A stretch of DNA of 64,000 bases from Paractinoplanes lichenicola (GTDB lineage: Bacteria; Actinomycetota; Actinomycetes; Mycobacteriales; Micromonosporaceae): the NCBI RefSeq assembly GCF_016785085.1, contig NZ_JAENHO010000005.1:620001-684000 (forward strand), written 5' to 3'. This document shows positions 18,571-25,721 of the stretch, piece after piece (positions within the stretch are counted from its first letter, which is position 1; every line of letters begins with the position of its first letter). A program made the translations under genes and the position numbers. The notes beneath the pieces were generated by a model. That model saw only the letters and a list, made by a program, of their open reading frames with translations. It ran no database searches and had not been told where the DNA came from.

Positions 18571-18764
18571 GGCTGGGAGAGGGAGCGGTTGGGAGAGGGG
18601 AGCGGCCGGGAGGGAGCCGGCCGGAAGAGGGGAGCAGCTGGAAGAGGGAGCGGCCAGAAGAAGGAGCGGCCAGAAGAGGGGAGCAGCTGGAAGAGGGAGC
18701 GGCCAGAAGAGGGAGCGGCCGGGAGGGAGCCGCCTGAATTGGGAGACGGCTGGAAGAGGGAAGA
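18571..18764. repeat. Purine-rich imperfect tandem repeat, about 12 units of 16-17 bp
   Basis: Consensus GGCCGGAAGAGGGAGC, repeated from 18571 to 18764 with unit lengths of 15-17. There is a higher-order pattern: two adjacent blocks share the unit order ggccRgaagaggggagc, agctggaagagggagc, ggccagaag. The plus strand is nearly all purine outside the GGCC/AGCT cores; the minus strand is C/T-rich. It lies just upstream of the ABM gene (minus strand) and upstream of the TerC riboswitch. The period is not a multiple of three, so it is not a coding repeat. Function unknown. Confidence 0.85.
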
Positions 18765-18910
18765 GGAGTGAAGGTCTTGAGTGGGGATGGGCGGGAGGCC
18801 GCGGGGTAACGTGGAGGTGAGCATTTAGGGGGTGTTGGGGCGAGAGCCTCGACACGGTTTCCCGGGGTGCTCTGCCGTTGGGTCGTTCGATGCGACACAA
18901 TGGCTGCCGT

Positions 18911-19023
18911 AGGAGGGGAGTATTCCCTCGTGTCGGTCTCGTCAACACGGAACGCCCACCCCCTGAGGGCGTGCCCGGGGCCGGCGGTCACCCGCGCGAG
19001 CAGGTGGCGGAAGAGACCTCCGA
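18911..19023 (+). ncRNA. yybP-ykoY manganese riboswitch upstream of terC
   Basis: The region shows the conserved yybP-ykoY features: GGAGG (18912-18916) pairing with CCTCC (19017-19021) as the closing P1 stem; the motif GGGGAGTA directly after it (18915-18922); GTCAACACGG (18941-18950); CCGGCGGTCA in the second arm (18981-18990); and GCGGAAGAGACC just before the 3' P1 strand. It precedes a TerC/Alx-family gene, the classic partner. Known members bind Mn2+ and switch the exporter on. Whether control is by termination or ribosome access is not clear: 65 nt separate it from the terC Shine-Dalgarno. Confidence 0.87.
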
Positions 19024-19099
19024 CAGTCGCACGTCGCTGTTCCCGCCGATAACCCCCGGTGCGGGCGCAGCGCCGAACCGTGTCTGCCGGAGGTCATAG

Positions 19100-20101
19100 T
19101 TGAACATTTCCGCCTGGGTGTGGATCGTCACCCTGGTTGCCGTCGTTGTGGTGCTGGCGATCGACCTTCTGATCATCGGCCGGCGACCGCACGAGCCCTC
19201 GATGAAAGAGTCGGGCGGCTGGGTTGCTTTCTACATCGCCCTCGCGTTGGCGTTCGGCGGTGGTCTCTGGTTCTTCGCCGGAGCGGGGCCGGCCGCGGAG
19301 TTCTACACCGGCTGGCTGACCGAATACTCGCTGAGCGTCGACAACCTCTTCATCTTCATGATCATCATGGCTCGGTTCGCCGTGCCGCGGCAGTTCCAGC
19401 AGAAGGTGCTGCTCATCGGCATCGTGCTGGCCCTGGTGATGCGCGGCCTGTTCATCGCCGCCGGCGCCGCGCTGATCTCGCAGTTCTCGTGGGTGTTCTA
19501 CATCTTCGGCGCGTTCCTCGTCTACACCGCGATCACCCTGCTCAAGGAGGGTGAGAACGACGAGGAGGACTTCAAGGAGAACGTGCTGATCCGGTGGGCC
19601 AAGCGCGCCCTGCCGGTGTCGTCGTCGTTCGACAGCGGCCGGATGACCGTGGTCACCGAGACCGGCAAGCGGCTGTTCACGCCGATGCTGATCGTCATGA
19701 TCGCGATCGGCACGACGGACCTGCTGTTCGCGCTCGACTCGATTCCCGCGATCTTCGGCATCACCAAAGAGCCGTATCTGGTCTTCACGGCCAACGTGTT
19801 CGCGCTGATGGGCCTGCGCCAGCTGTTCTTCCTGCTCGGCGGACTGCTCGAACGCCTTGTCTACCTCAACTACGGCCTGGCCGCGGTGCTCGCCTTCATC
19901 GGCGTCAAGCTGTTCCTCGAGGCCCTGCACACCAACAACCTCGACTTCATCAACGGCGGCGACGGCGTCCACTGGGCCCCCGAGATCCCGATCTGGCTCT
20001 CGCTGCTGGTCATCATCGGCACCCTGGGCATCGCCACGATCCTGAGCCTGATGAAATCGTCCCGCGACCGCAAACGCGAACTAGTAGATTCAAAGTCTTA
20101 A
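19100..20101 (+). CDS. TerC/Alx family membrane protein, probable Mn2+ exporter
   Basis: 333 aa with about nine hydrophobic segments. Conserved acidic intramembrane positions are seen in LSVDNLFIFMII (Asp81, Asn82) and TTDLLFALDSIPAIFG (Asp207, Asp213), the two family signatures. A charged cytoplasmic loop (KEGENDEEDFKENV) sits between the halves. The start is TTG at 19100 with GGAGG (19089-19093) 6 nt upstream. Known TerC/Alx proteins under yybP-ykoY control export manganese or help load exported metalloproteins; the riboswitch upstream supports that role here. A strong hairpin follows, shared with convergent typA. Confidence 0.93.
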   Translation: MNISAWVWIVTLVAVVVVLAIDLLIIGRRPHEPSMKESGGWVAFYIALALAFGGGLWFFAGAGPAAEFYTGWLTEYSLSVDNLFIFMIIMARFAVPRQFQQKVLLIGIVLALVMRGLFIAAGAALISQFSWVFYIFGAFLVYTAITLLKEGENDEEDFKENVLIRWAKRALPVSSSFDSGRMTVVTETGKRLFTPMLIVMIAIGTTDLLFALDSIPAIFGITKEPYLVFTANVFALMGLRQLFFLLGGLLERLVYLNYGLAAVLAFIGVKLFLEALHTNNLDFINGGDGVHWAPEIPIWLSLLVIIGTLGIATILSLMKSSRDRKRELVDSKS

Positions 20102-20235
20102 ATTCGATGTCCCGGCGGGGTGGTGGGTACGGACCGTCGCTCCCGCGGGGACCACGACACGGTGAGCTGGCCGCTGGCGCGTCCAGGGCGCTCACCGCGC
20201 CGCGGCGACGTGAGTGAGTGGTAACGCCCAAAAGC

Positions 20236-20273
20236 AAAAACGGCGGCCGCAGCGAAAGTGCTGCGGCCGCCGT
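20236..20273 (-). terminator. Bidirectional hairpin terminator between terC and typA
   Basis: ACGGCGGCCGCAGC (20240-20253), loop GAAAGT, GCTGCGGCCGCCGT (20260-20273): a perfect 14-bp stem. Read on the minus strand it is followed by TTTTTGCTTTTG, a real U-tract, so it is an intrinsic terminator for typA 14 nt after its stop. On the plus strand it may also stop terC transcription. Confidence 0.92.
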
Positions 20274-20287
20274 TCTTGTGCCGGCTG

Positions 20288-22153
20288 TTACTGCTGGTGC
20301 TTGCGGCGGGCGGCGGCACGGCCACGGGTCTGCTGGTCGAGGACGACCTTGCGGATGCGGACCGCGGCCGGGGTGACCTCGACGCACTCGTCCTCGCGGC
20401 AGAACTCGAGGGCCTGCTCCAGGGAGAGCTTGCGCGGCGGGATCACCTTTTCGGTGTTGTCGGCGCTGGCCGCGCGCATGTTGGTGAGCTTCTTCTCCTT
20501 GGTGATGTTGACGTCCATGTCGTCCTCGCGGGAGTTCTCACCGATGATCATGCCCTCGTAGACCTCGGTGGTCGGCTCGACGAACAGCGAGCCGCGCTCC
20601 TGGATGTTGATCATGGCGAACGGGGTGACCACGCCGGCCCGGTCGGCCACCAGCGAGCCGTTGTTGCGGGTGCGCAGCTCGCCGAACCACGGCTCGTAGT
20701 CCTCGAACAGGTGGTGCATGATGCCGGTGCCGCGGGTCTCGGTCAGGAACTCCGTGCGGAAGCCGATCAGGCCGCGGGCGGGGACCAGCCACTCCATGCG
20801 CAGCCAGCCGGTGCCGTGGTTGATCAGCTCCTCCATCCGGCCCTTGCGGGTGGACAGCAGCGTGGTGATGGCGCCCATGTATTCGTCGGGGGCGTCGATC
20901 GTCAGGCGCTCGACCGGCTCGTGCAGCTTGCCGTCGATCGTCTTGGTGACCACCTGGGGCTTGCCCACGGTGAGCTCGTAGTTCTCGCGGCGCATCTGCT
21001 CGACCAGGATGGCCAGCGCGAGCTCGCCACGACCCTGCACCTCCCACGCGTCGGGGCGCTCGGTCGGCAGGACCCGCAGCGAGACGTTACCGATCAGCTC
21101 GCGGTCGAGGCGGTCCTTGACCATGCGGGCCGTGACCTTGGCCCCCTTGACCTTGCCGACCAGCGGCGACGTGTTGGTGCCGAGGACCATCGAGATGGCC
21201 GGCTCGTCGACCGTGATCAGGGGCAGCGGCCGGGGGTCGTCGGCGTCGGCCAGCGTCTCACCGATCATGATGTCGGCGATGCCGGCCACGGCCATGATGT
21301 CGCCCGGGCCCGCGCTCTCGGCGGGCTTGCGGTCGAGGCCCTCGGTGATCAGCAGCTCGGAGATGCGGACGTTGCTGATCGTGCCGTCGGTCTTGCACCA
21401 GGCCACGGTCTGGCCCTTGCGGATCGTGCCCTCGTGCACCCGGCACAGCGCGAGCCGGCCGAGGAAGTTCGAGGCGTCGAGGTTGACGACGTGCGCCTGG
21501 AGCGGGGCGCCCTCGGTGTAGGTGGGCGCGGGGATGGTCTCGAGGATCGTGCTGAACAGCACCTCGAGGTCGGTCGAGTCCTCCGGGACGGTGCCGTCCT
21601 TGGGCTGGGTCAGCGAGGCGATGCCGTCGCGGGCGCAGGCGTAGACGATCGGGAACTCGATCTGGTGCTCGTCGGCGTCGAGGTCGAGGAAGAGCTCGTA
21701 CGTCTCGTCGACGACCTCCTTGATGCGGGCGTCGGGCCGGTCGACCTTGTTGATGATCAGGATGATCGGGAGCTTGGCCGCGAGCGCCTTGCGCAGCACG
21801 AAGCGGGTCTGCGGGAGCGGGCCCTCGGAGGCGTCGACGAGCAGGGCGACGCCGTCGACCATGGTGAGGCCGCGCTCGACCTCACCGCCGAAGTCGGCGT
21901 GACCCGGGGTGTCGATGATGTTGATGGTGACGGGGTCACCCTCGGCGGGCTGGTAGCTGATCGCCGTGTTCTTGGCGAGAATGGTGATGCCCTTTTCCCG
22001 CTCCAGGTCCATGGAGTCCATGACGCGGTCGGCCATCTCGCCGCGCGCGTGGGACTGGCTGCCCTGGCGCAACATGGCGTCGACCAGGGTGGTTTTGCCA
22101 TGGTCGACGTGAGCGATGATGGCGACGTTGCGTAGGTCGGTGCGGGTCTGCAT
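20288..22153 (-). CDS. typA: Translational GTPase TypA/BipA
   Basis: Ribosome-binding GTPase of the EF-G group, 621 aa, involved in ribosome assembly and stress translation. G1 AHVDHGKTT near residues 14-22, G3 DTPGHADFGG at 81-90, G4 NKVDRPDA near 135, then EF-G-like domains III and V and the TypA-specific C-terminal domain (GRGLIGFRTEFLTETRGTGIMHHLFEDYEPW). Single transcription unit: terminator directly downstream, divergent lipoprotein gene upstream. Confidence 0.97.
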   Translation of the reverse strand: MQTRTDLRNVAIIAHVDHGKTTLVDAMLRQGSQSHARGEMADRVMDSMDLEREKGITILAKNTAISYQPAEGDPVTINIIDTPGHADFGGEVERGLTMVDGVALLVDASEGPLPQTRFVLRKALAAKLPIILIINKVDRPDARIKEVVDETYELFLDLDADEHQIEFPIVYACARDGIASLTQPKDGTVPEDSTDLEVLFSTILETIPAPTYTEGAPLQAHVVNLDASNFLGRLALCRVHEGTIRKGQTVAWCKTDGTISNVRISELLITEGLDRKPAESAGPGDIMAVAGIADIMIGETLADADDPRPLPLITVDEPAISMVLGTNTSPLVGKVKGAKVTARMVKDRLDRELIGNVSLRVLPTERPDAWEVQGRGELALAILVEQMRRENYELTVGKPQVVTKTIDGKLHEPVERLTIDAPDEYMGAITTLLSTRKGRMEELINHGTGWLRMEWLVPARGLIGFRTEFLTETRGTGIMHHLFEDYEPWFGELRTRNNGSLVADRAGVVTPFAMINIQERGSLFVEPTTEVYEGMIIGENSREDDMDVNITKEKKLTNMRAASADNTEKVIPPRKLSLEQALEFCREDECVEVTPAAVRIRKVVLDQQTRGRAAARRKHQQ

Positions 22154-22298
22154 ACCTCTATTGTCCCCGGTCCAGGTTGCAGTCCCGGGTCGGGGTTCGA
22201 TCGACGTTTCAGCCCTGCTTTAAGGGTGCAGCGGCCGGGCTCGGACGAGGGCTAGCGTGCCCCCACAACAGTGCGAACGGGGGAGGGCGATCGGGTTG

Positions 22299-23099
22299 AT
22301 GGCACGAAGACTGCAGGTGGGTGCGGCGCTGGCGGCGCTGGTCATGGTGGGCGGCTGCGGACTGGTCGGCGGTGACGACAACGAGGCGGCCGCGCCGGTG
22401 GTGTCCGAGACGACCGCCGTCGCCGCGGAGCCCGAGTTCGAGCCGATCACCGAGTCGCCCACGCCTTCGCCCACGGTCACCACTGCCGCGCCGAAGCCTA
22501 AAAAGACGACAAAAGCCCCGAAAGCCGCCGAGCCGACCCAGCCCGCGTTCTGGAGCGAGCTGCCCGCGTGCGCGCACTACGACAAGACGAAGCCGGTCGC
22601 CAAGAAGACGGTCAAGAAGGCGCTCAAATCGGCCTCGTCGCGCGTCTACTGGCGTACGGAAGCGCCGTCTTTGAAGTTGAACTATCCGCTGGTCAAGGCC
22701 ATTGCCTGGCAGGAGAGCGGCTGGCAGACCAACATCCACAACTGTGACGGCGGCACCGGGGTCATGCAGGTCATGCCGGACACGGTCGACTTCGTCAACA
22801 ACCGGTTCGGCCTCGAGTACGACGCCAAGGACTACAAGGACAACGCGTATGCCGGGGCCAACTACATCGCCTGGTTCACGCGCTGGGCGGGGCAGAACTA
22901 CTTCAAGGAGAACTACAACCTGAACACGAGCAAGTGCAAGTCGCACACCTCGTGGTGCCTGCTCAACGTGGTGATCTCGGGCTACAACGCGGGCCAGGGC
23001 GCGATCGAGGCCGCCGCCGAGACCAAGACCCTGCCCAACCCGGAGTACGTGGCGGCGGTGCGCTCGCTGATGAGCCGGTGCGAGTGCGACCAGTTCTGA
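22299..23099 (+). CDS. Lytic transglycosylase (SLT domain) lipoprotein
   Basis: Peptidoglycan-cleaving enzyme anchored outside the membrane, 266 aa from ATG 22299; TTG 22296 directly before it is an alternative. Signal peptide MARRLQVGAALAALVMVGGC with lipobox VGGC, Cys20. A Pro/Thr/Lys-rich linker spans about residues 25-80. The catalytic SLT domain has VKAIAWQESGWQTNIHN with Glu139 as the likely acid catalyst, then GTGVMQVMPDTVDFVN and AGANYIAWF. Cys pairs (Cys91, Cys149 and four C-terminal Cys) suggest disulfides outside the cell. GGGAGG lies 12 nt upstream. No partner genes adjacent. Confidence 0.9.
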   Translation: MARRLQVGAALAALVMVGGCGLVGGDDNEAAAPVVSETTAVAAEPEFEPITESPTPSPTVTTAAPKPKKTTKAPKAAEPTQPAFWSELPACAHYDKTKPVAKKTVKKALKSASSRVYWRTEAPSLKLNYPLVKAIAWQESGWQTNIHNCDGGTGVMQVMPDTVDFVNNRFGLEYDAKDYKDNAYAGANYIAWFTRWAGQNYFKENYNLNTSKCKSHTSWCLLNVVISGYNAGQGAIEAAAETKTLPNPEYVAAVRSLMSRCECDQF

Positions 23100-23138
23100 G
23101 GGTCGAGATACACTAGTGGGCAGTACCCGAGGCCCATT

Positions 23139-23168
23139 TTGACCCGCTTATCGCGGCGAGTGTAAGGT
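23139..23168 (+). promoter_or_regulatory. Strong housekeeping-type promoter of the L11 paralogue
   Basis: TTGACC (23139-23144), 18-nt spacer, TAAGGT (23163-23168). It predicts a start near 23175 and a leader of about 70 nt. The leader carries a 7-bp hairpin, GAGCTGC (23198-23204) with GCAGCTC (23217-23223), just before the Shine-Dalgarno AAGGAG (23229-23234). Sequence match only. Confidence 0.65.
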
Positions 23169-23243
23169 CTCGGGGTTGTCGTGTGTTAGTAGCTGGCGAG
23201 CTGCGTCATTAAGCTTGCAGCTCACCCTAAGGAGCCCTACGCA

Positions 23244-23669
23244 ATGCCGCCCAAGAAAAAGACTCATGAGGTAACCCTCGCGCTTGAGGCGGGTAACGCC
23301 GCGATGGTCGACCTCGGCAAGATGCTTGGTCCGACCGGGGCCAACATGCGTGCCGTGAAGGTGGAGTACGACGAGGCGACCTCGAAGAACCGTGGCGAGA
23401 TCATCCCGGTCATCGTCTCGGTCTACGAGGACCGCAGCCACACGCTGGCCTACAAGACGCCGCCGACCAGCTTCCTGATCCGCAAGGCTCTGGGCATCCA
23501 GTCGGGCGCGTCCAACCCGCTGACCCAGACCGTGGGCACGCTGAGCGCGACGCAGGTCAAGGAGATCGCCGAGCGCAAGCTCCCCGACCTCAACGCGAAC
23601 GACATCGACGCCGCGATCCAGATCGTCTCCGGCACCGCCCGCTCCATGGGCGTGAAGGTCAACGTCTGA
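23244..23669 (+). CDS. Divergent ribosomal protein L11 paralogue
   Basis: 141 aa, the normal L11 length. The C-terminal rRNA-binding half is well conserved: VYEDRSHTLAYKTPPTSFLI, KLPDLNANDIDAA, SGTARSMGVKV. The N-terminal half departs from the family: the region that is normally P-x-P-P-V-G-P-A-L-G reads NAAMVDLGKMLG (residues 18-29), so the prolines at E. coli positions 20, 22, 23 and 26 are all gone and one residue is deleted. Those prolines form the thiostrepton/EF-G/RelA contact face of canonical L11. The canonical rplK is expected with nusG and rplA elsewhere. It has its own strong promoter, Shine-Dalgarno and terminator. Possible roles (inference): thiopeptide resistance or an altered stringent response. 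Confidence 0.85.
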   Translation: MPPKKKTHEVTLALEAGNAAMVDLGKMLGPTGANMRAVKVEYDEATSKNRGEIIPVIVSVYEDRSHTLAYKTPPTSFLIRKALGIQSGASNPLTQTVGTLSATQVKEIAERKLPDLNANDIDAAIQIVSGTARSMGVKVNV

Positions 23670-23684
23670 TCCAGGCTTTGAAGA

Positions 23685-23718
23685 ACGGGCCCCGGGGTGA
23701 TCCCGGGGCCCGTTTTTT
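23685..23718 (+). terminator. Intrinsic terminator of the L11 paralogue
   Basis: ACGGGCCCCGGG (23685-23696), loop GTGAT, CCCGGGGCCCGT (23702-23713), then TTTTT. A perfect 12-bp stem and T-run, 15 nt after the stop. A clear terminator, placed between convergent genes. Confidence 0.95.
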
Positions 23719-23734
23719 CATGCCTTGCCGAGGA

Positions 23735-24337
23735 TTACGCCTTGCCGAGGATCTCGTCGATCAGCCCGTATTCCAGGGCCTCCTGCGCGGTCAGGCTGCG
23801 GCCGGCGGACATGTCGTCCTCGACGCGGCTGCGGGACTGACCCGTCACCTCGACCAGCCGCAGCGTGATCTCCTCGAGCTCCCGCAGATGCTGCCCGGCG
23901 GCCCGGGCCACCTCGTCGGCGGTGCCGGTGACGCCGGCCGAGCGGGGCTCGTTGAGCTTGAACCGGGCATGCCTGTACGCCGCGCGGCGCTCGGCCGCGG
24001 CCAGCAGGGCCACGACGGCGCCACCGGCCTGCGACGTGACGATGGCCTGCACGGGAGCGGCCATCGAGTCGATCACGTCGATGACCGAGAGCGTGGCCCC
24101 CAGCTCGCCGCCGGGGCTGGCCACATGCAGCTGAACCGGGGCCGGGCCGTGCGCGTCGAGCGTCATCAGGGCCGCGGCGATGCCCGAGGCGGCCTCCGAG
24201 CTGAGCTGCCCGCGGACCATCACGATCCGCTGGTCGAAGAGCTTCTCCTCGAGCCAGCCGGGCAACCCCGGCTGCGCGGGCTCCGGCGACTGCGGCTGAC
24301 CCCATCGCATCGGATCGTGGCGCATCTCCACCGACAT
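23735..24337 (-). CDS. ClpP-like protein lacking the catalytic triad
   Basis: 200 aa with the ClpP fold throughout: LFDQRIVMVRGQLSSEAASGI, HVASPGGELGATLSVIDVI, and C-terminal LTAQEALEYGLIDEILGKA. Against active ClpP, the nucleophile Ser in G-Q-A-A-S is Gly106 (SQAGGAVVALL), the His in I-H-Q-P is Asn129 (KLNEP), and the Asp before L-T-A-E-E-A is Gly179. With all three residues gone it cannot be a serine protease. Inactive ClpP-like subunits (ClpR) join mixed rings in plants and cyanobacteria; a structural or regulatory role in a mixed Clp ring is plausible but inferred. It is convergent with the L11 paralogue. Confidence 0.88.
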   Translation of the reverse strand: MSVEMRHDPMRWGQPQSPEPAQPGLPGWLEEKLFDQRIVMVRGQLSSEAASGIAAALMTLDAHGPAPVQLHVASPGGELGATLSVIDVIDSMAAPVQAIVTSQAGGAVVALLAAAERRAAYRHARFKLNEPRSAGVTGTADEVARAAGQHLRELEEITLRLVEVTGQSRSRVEDDMSAGRSLTAQEALEYGLIDEILGKA

Positions 24338-24410
24338 ACCTCCCAGGCCGAGTGCCCTCCAGCCTAATCAGACCCTCCGGCCTCGACTTCCCCTTCCGCT
24401 GAGGGCTGAG

Positions 24411-24445
24411 AGCGCGGCCGGGCGGGTTGGCGGGCCGGCCGCGCT
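24411..24445. repeat. Inverted repeat upstream of the cysteine hydrolase gene
   Basis: AGCGCGGCCGG (24411-24421) and CCGGCCGCGCT (24435-24445), a perfect 11-bp stem with a 13-nt loop in the 244-nt gap between the divergent ClpP-like gene and the hydrolase gene. It may be a hairpin or a regulator site. Confidence 0.4.
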
Positions 24446-24581
24446 GAGCGAGGCCTGCCCTACGCGGGCGAAGGGCCAAGGGGCGCGTGCGAGTGAGGTG
24501 GAGCTGGCGCGGAAGGGTTGCCCTGGTCGAGGGGAAGTGCTTGCGTGGGAGTGATGCGGGCCACAGCGGAAGGGCAGGGCT

Positions 24582-24935
24582 ATGAGCGAGGCGTTGCGGG
24601 TGGAGCCGGGCAGGACGGCGGTTGTGCTGATCGAGTATCAGAACGAGTTCACTTCTGAGGGGGGCGTTCTGCATCCGGCCGTGTCGGCGGTGATGGACAA
24701 GACCGACTTCATTCTGCGCAGCAAGGGCATCGACACGGTCATTCTCGGCGGCTTCCTGACCAACTGCTGCGTCGAATCGACCATGCGCAGCGCCTACGAG
24801 AACGGCTATCGGGTGATCACGCTGACCGACTGCATGGCCGCCACCTCGCCCGAGGAGCACGACAACGCCATCGCGTACAACTTCCCGATGTTCTCGTTGC
24901 CGATGGAATCGACCGAAGTGGTAAAGGCCCTGTAA
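24582..24935 (+). CDS. Internally shortened cysteine hydrolase (isochorismatase family)
   Basis: 117 aa against about 180-200 for the family. Residues 1-38 match the family N-terminus (TAVVLIEYQNEFTSEGGVLHPAV). Residues 39-117 match its C-terminal half: DFILRSKGIDTVILGGFLTNCCVESTMRSAYENGYRVITLTDC, with Cys63 in the nucleophile position. The central part, which carries the catalytic Lys and most of the middle beta-sheet, is missing, with the frame kept across the join near residue 38. This looks like an in-frame internal deletion of about 70 residues, probably abolishing activity. It sits before a GntR regulator and an NCS1 permease, a setting where such hydrolases act on ureido or cyclic amide compounds. 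Confidence 0.75.
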   Translation: MSEALRVEPGRTAVVLIEYQNEFTSEGGVLHPAVSAVMDKTDFILRSKGIDTVILGGFLTNCCVESTMRSAYENGYRVITLTDCMAATSPEEHDNAIAYNFPMFSLPMESTEVVKAL

Positions 24936-24958
24936 CGGACGCCGTCTAGATTCCGGCC

Positions 24959-25696
24959 ATGCCAGGACCCCGCCGCCGATCGATCCTGATCTCGCTGCTG
25001 ACGGACCGGTCACGAGCACCGCACGACCCGGGCGGCCCGCAGAACGAGCTGCGCCGCATCATCCTGGACGGGCAGGTGCCGCCGGGGTCGGCCATCCCCG
25101 TCGACGCGGTGGCGGCCGCGTTCGGGGTGAGCCGGATCCCCGTACGGGAAGCTCTGATGACCTTGATCGGGGAGGGGCTGGTCGATCACCGGCCCAACGG
25201 CGGGTATCGCGTGGCCATGATGACGGCGCACGAGTTCGCGGAGATCTATCTGGTGCGGGAGGCACTGGAGACGGCCGGGCTGCGGGTGGCCGTCGAACGG
25301 GCGGGCGCGGACGACGACGACCAGGCGCGGTCGGCGCTGCGGGCCTTGGACGAGGCCATCACCGCGTACGACGGAAGGGTTTATCACCGGGAAAGCCGGC
25401 GCTTCCACCTCGCGCTGATCAGGCCGTGCCGGATGCGCCGGCTGCTGCACATGCTCGACCTGGCCTGGAACCAGACCGAGCCGCTGCAGCCGATGTCGCA
25501 TCTGGACAGCTCCGAGCGCGAGCAGCTGCACGCCGACCACGCCGGCATGCTGGCCGCCTTCTGCGCGCGCGACACCGAGGCGCTGATCACCGTGTTCGCC
25601 GCCCATCACCACCGGCTGCAGACCGCGATCGGGGCCCTGCCGCACGACACGGGGCTGTTCGAGCCGGAAGATATACAGTTCCGCTCATCTATGTGA
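24959..25696 (+). CDS. GntR/FadR-family transcriptional regulator
   Basis: 245 aa. N-terminal winged helix-turn-helix: ELRRIILDGQVPPGSAI, then VAAAFGVSRIPVREALMTLIGEGLV as recognition region, then wing HRPNGGYRVA. C-terminal all-helical FCD ligand domain: EFAEIYLVREALETAGLRVAVERAG, with metal/ligand-binding His likely in FHLAL and ADHAGML. TAGATT (24947-24952) 6 nt before the ATG could be a -10 for a leaderless transcript. It probably controls the adjacent hydrolase, NCS1 permease and racemase genes; the ligand would be a pathway metabolite (inference). Confidence 0.92.
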   Translation: MPGPRRRSILISLLTDRSRAPHDPGGPQNELRRIILDGQVPPGSAIPVDAVAAAFGVSRIPVREALMTLIGEGLVDHRPNGGYRVAMMTAHEFAEIYLVREALETAGLRVAVERAGADDDDQARSALRALDEAITAYDGRVYHRESRRFHLALIRPCRMRRLLHMLDLAWNQTEPLQPMSHLDSSEREQLHADHAGMLAAFCARDTEALITVFAAHHHRLQTAIGALPHDTGLFEPEDIQFRSSM

Positions 25697-25721
25697 AACA
25701 GCCGATACCTAGCGTCACGCT

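Noticed and set aside
18539..18991. Minus-strand Pro/Ser/Leu repeat protein over the purine-rich repeat
   Set aside because: The repeat unit of 16-17 nt shifts frame each copy, several frames are open by composition alone, and the riboswitch overlaps it.
20258..22135. 625-codon open frame antisense to typA
   Set aside because: Shadow frame fully inside typA.
22185..22205. GGGGTTCGATCG resembling a tRNA T-loop
   Set aside because: No acceptor, D or anticodon stem could be formed around it on either strand.
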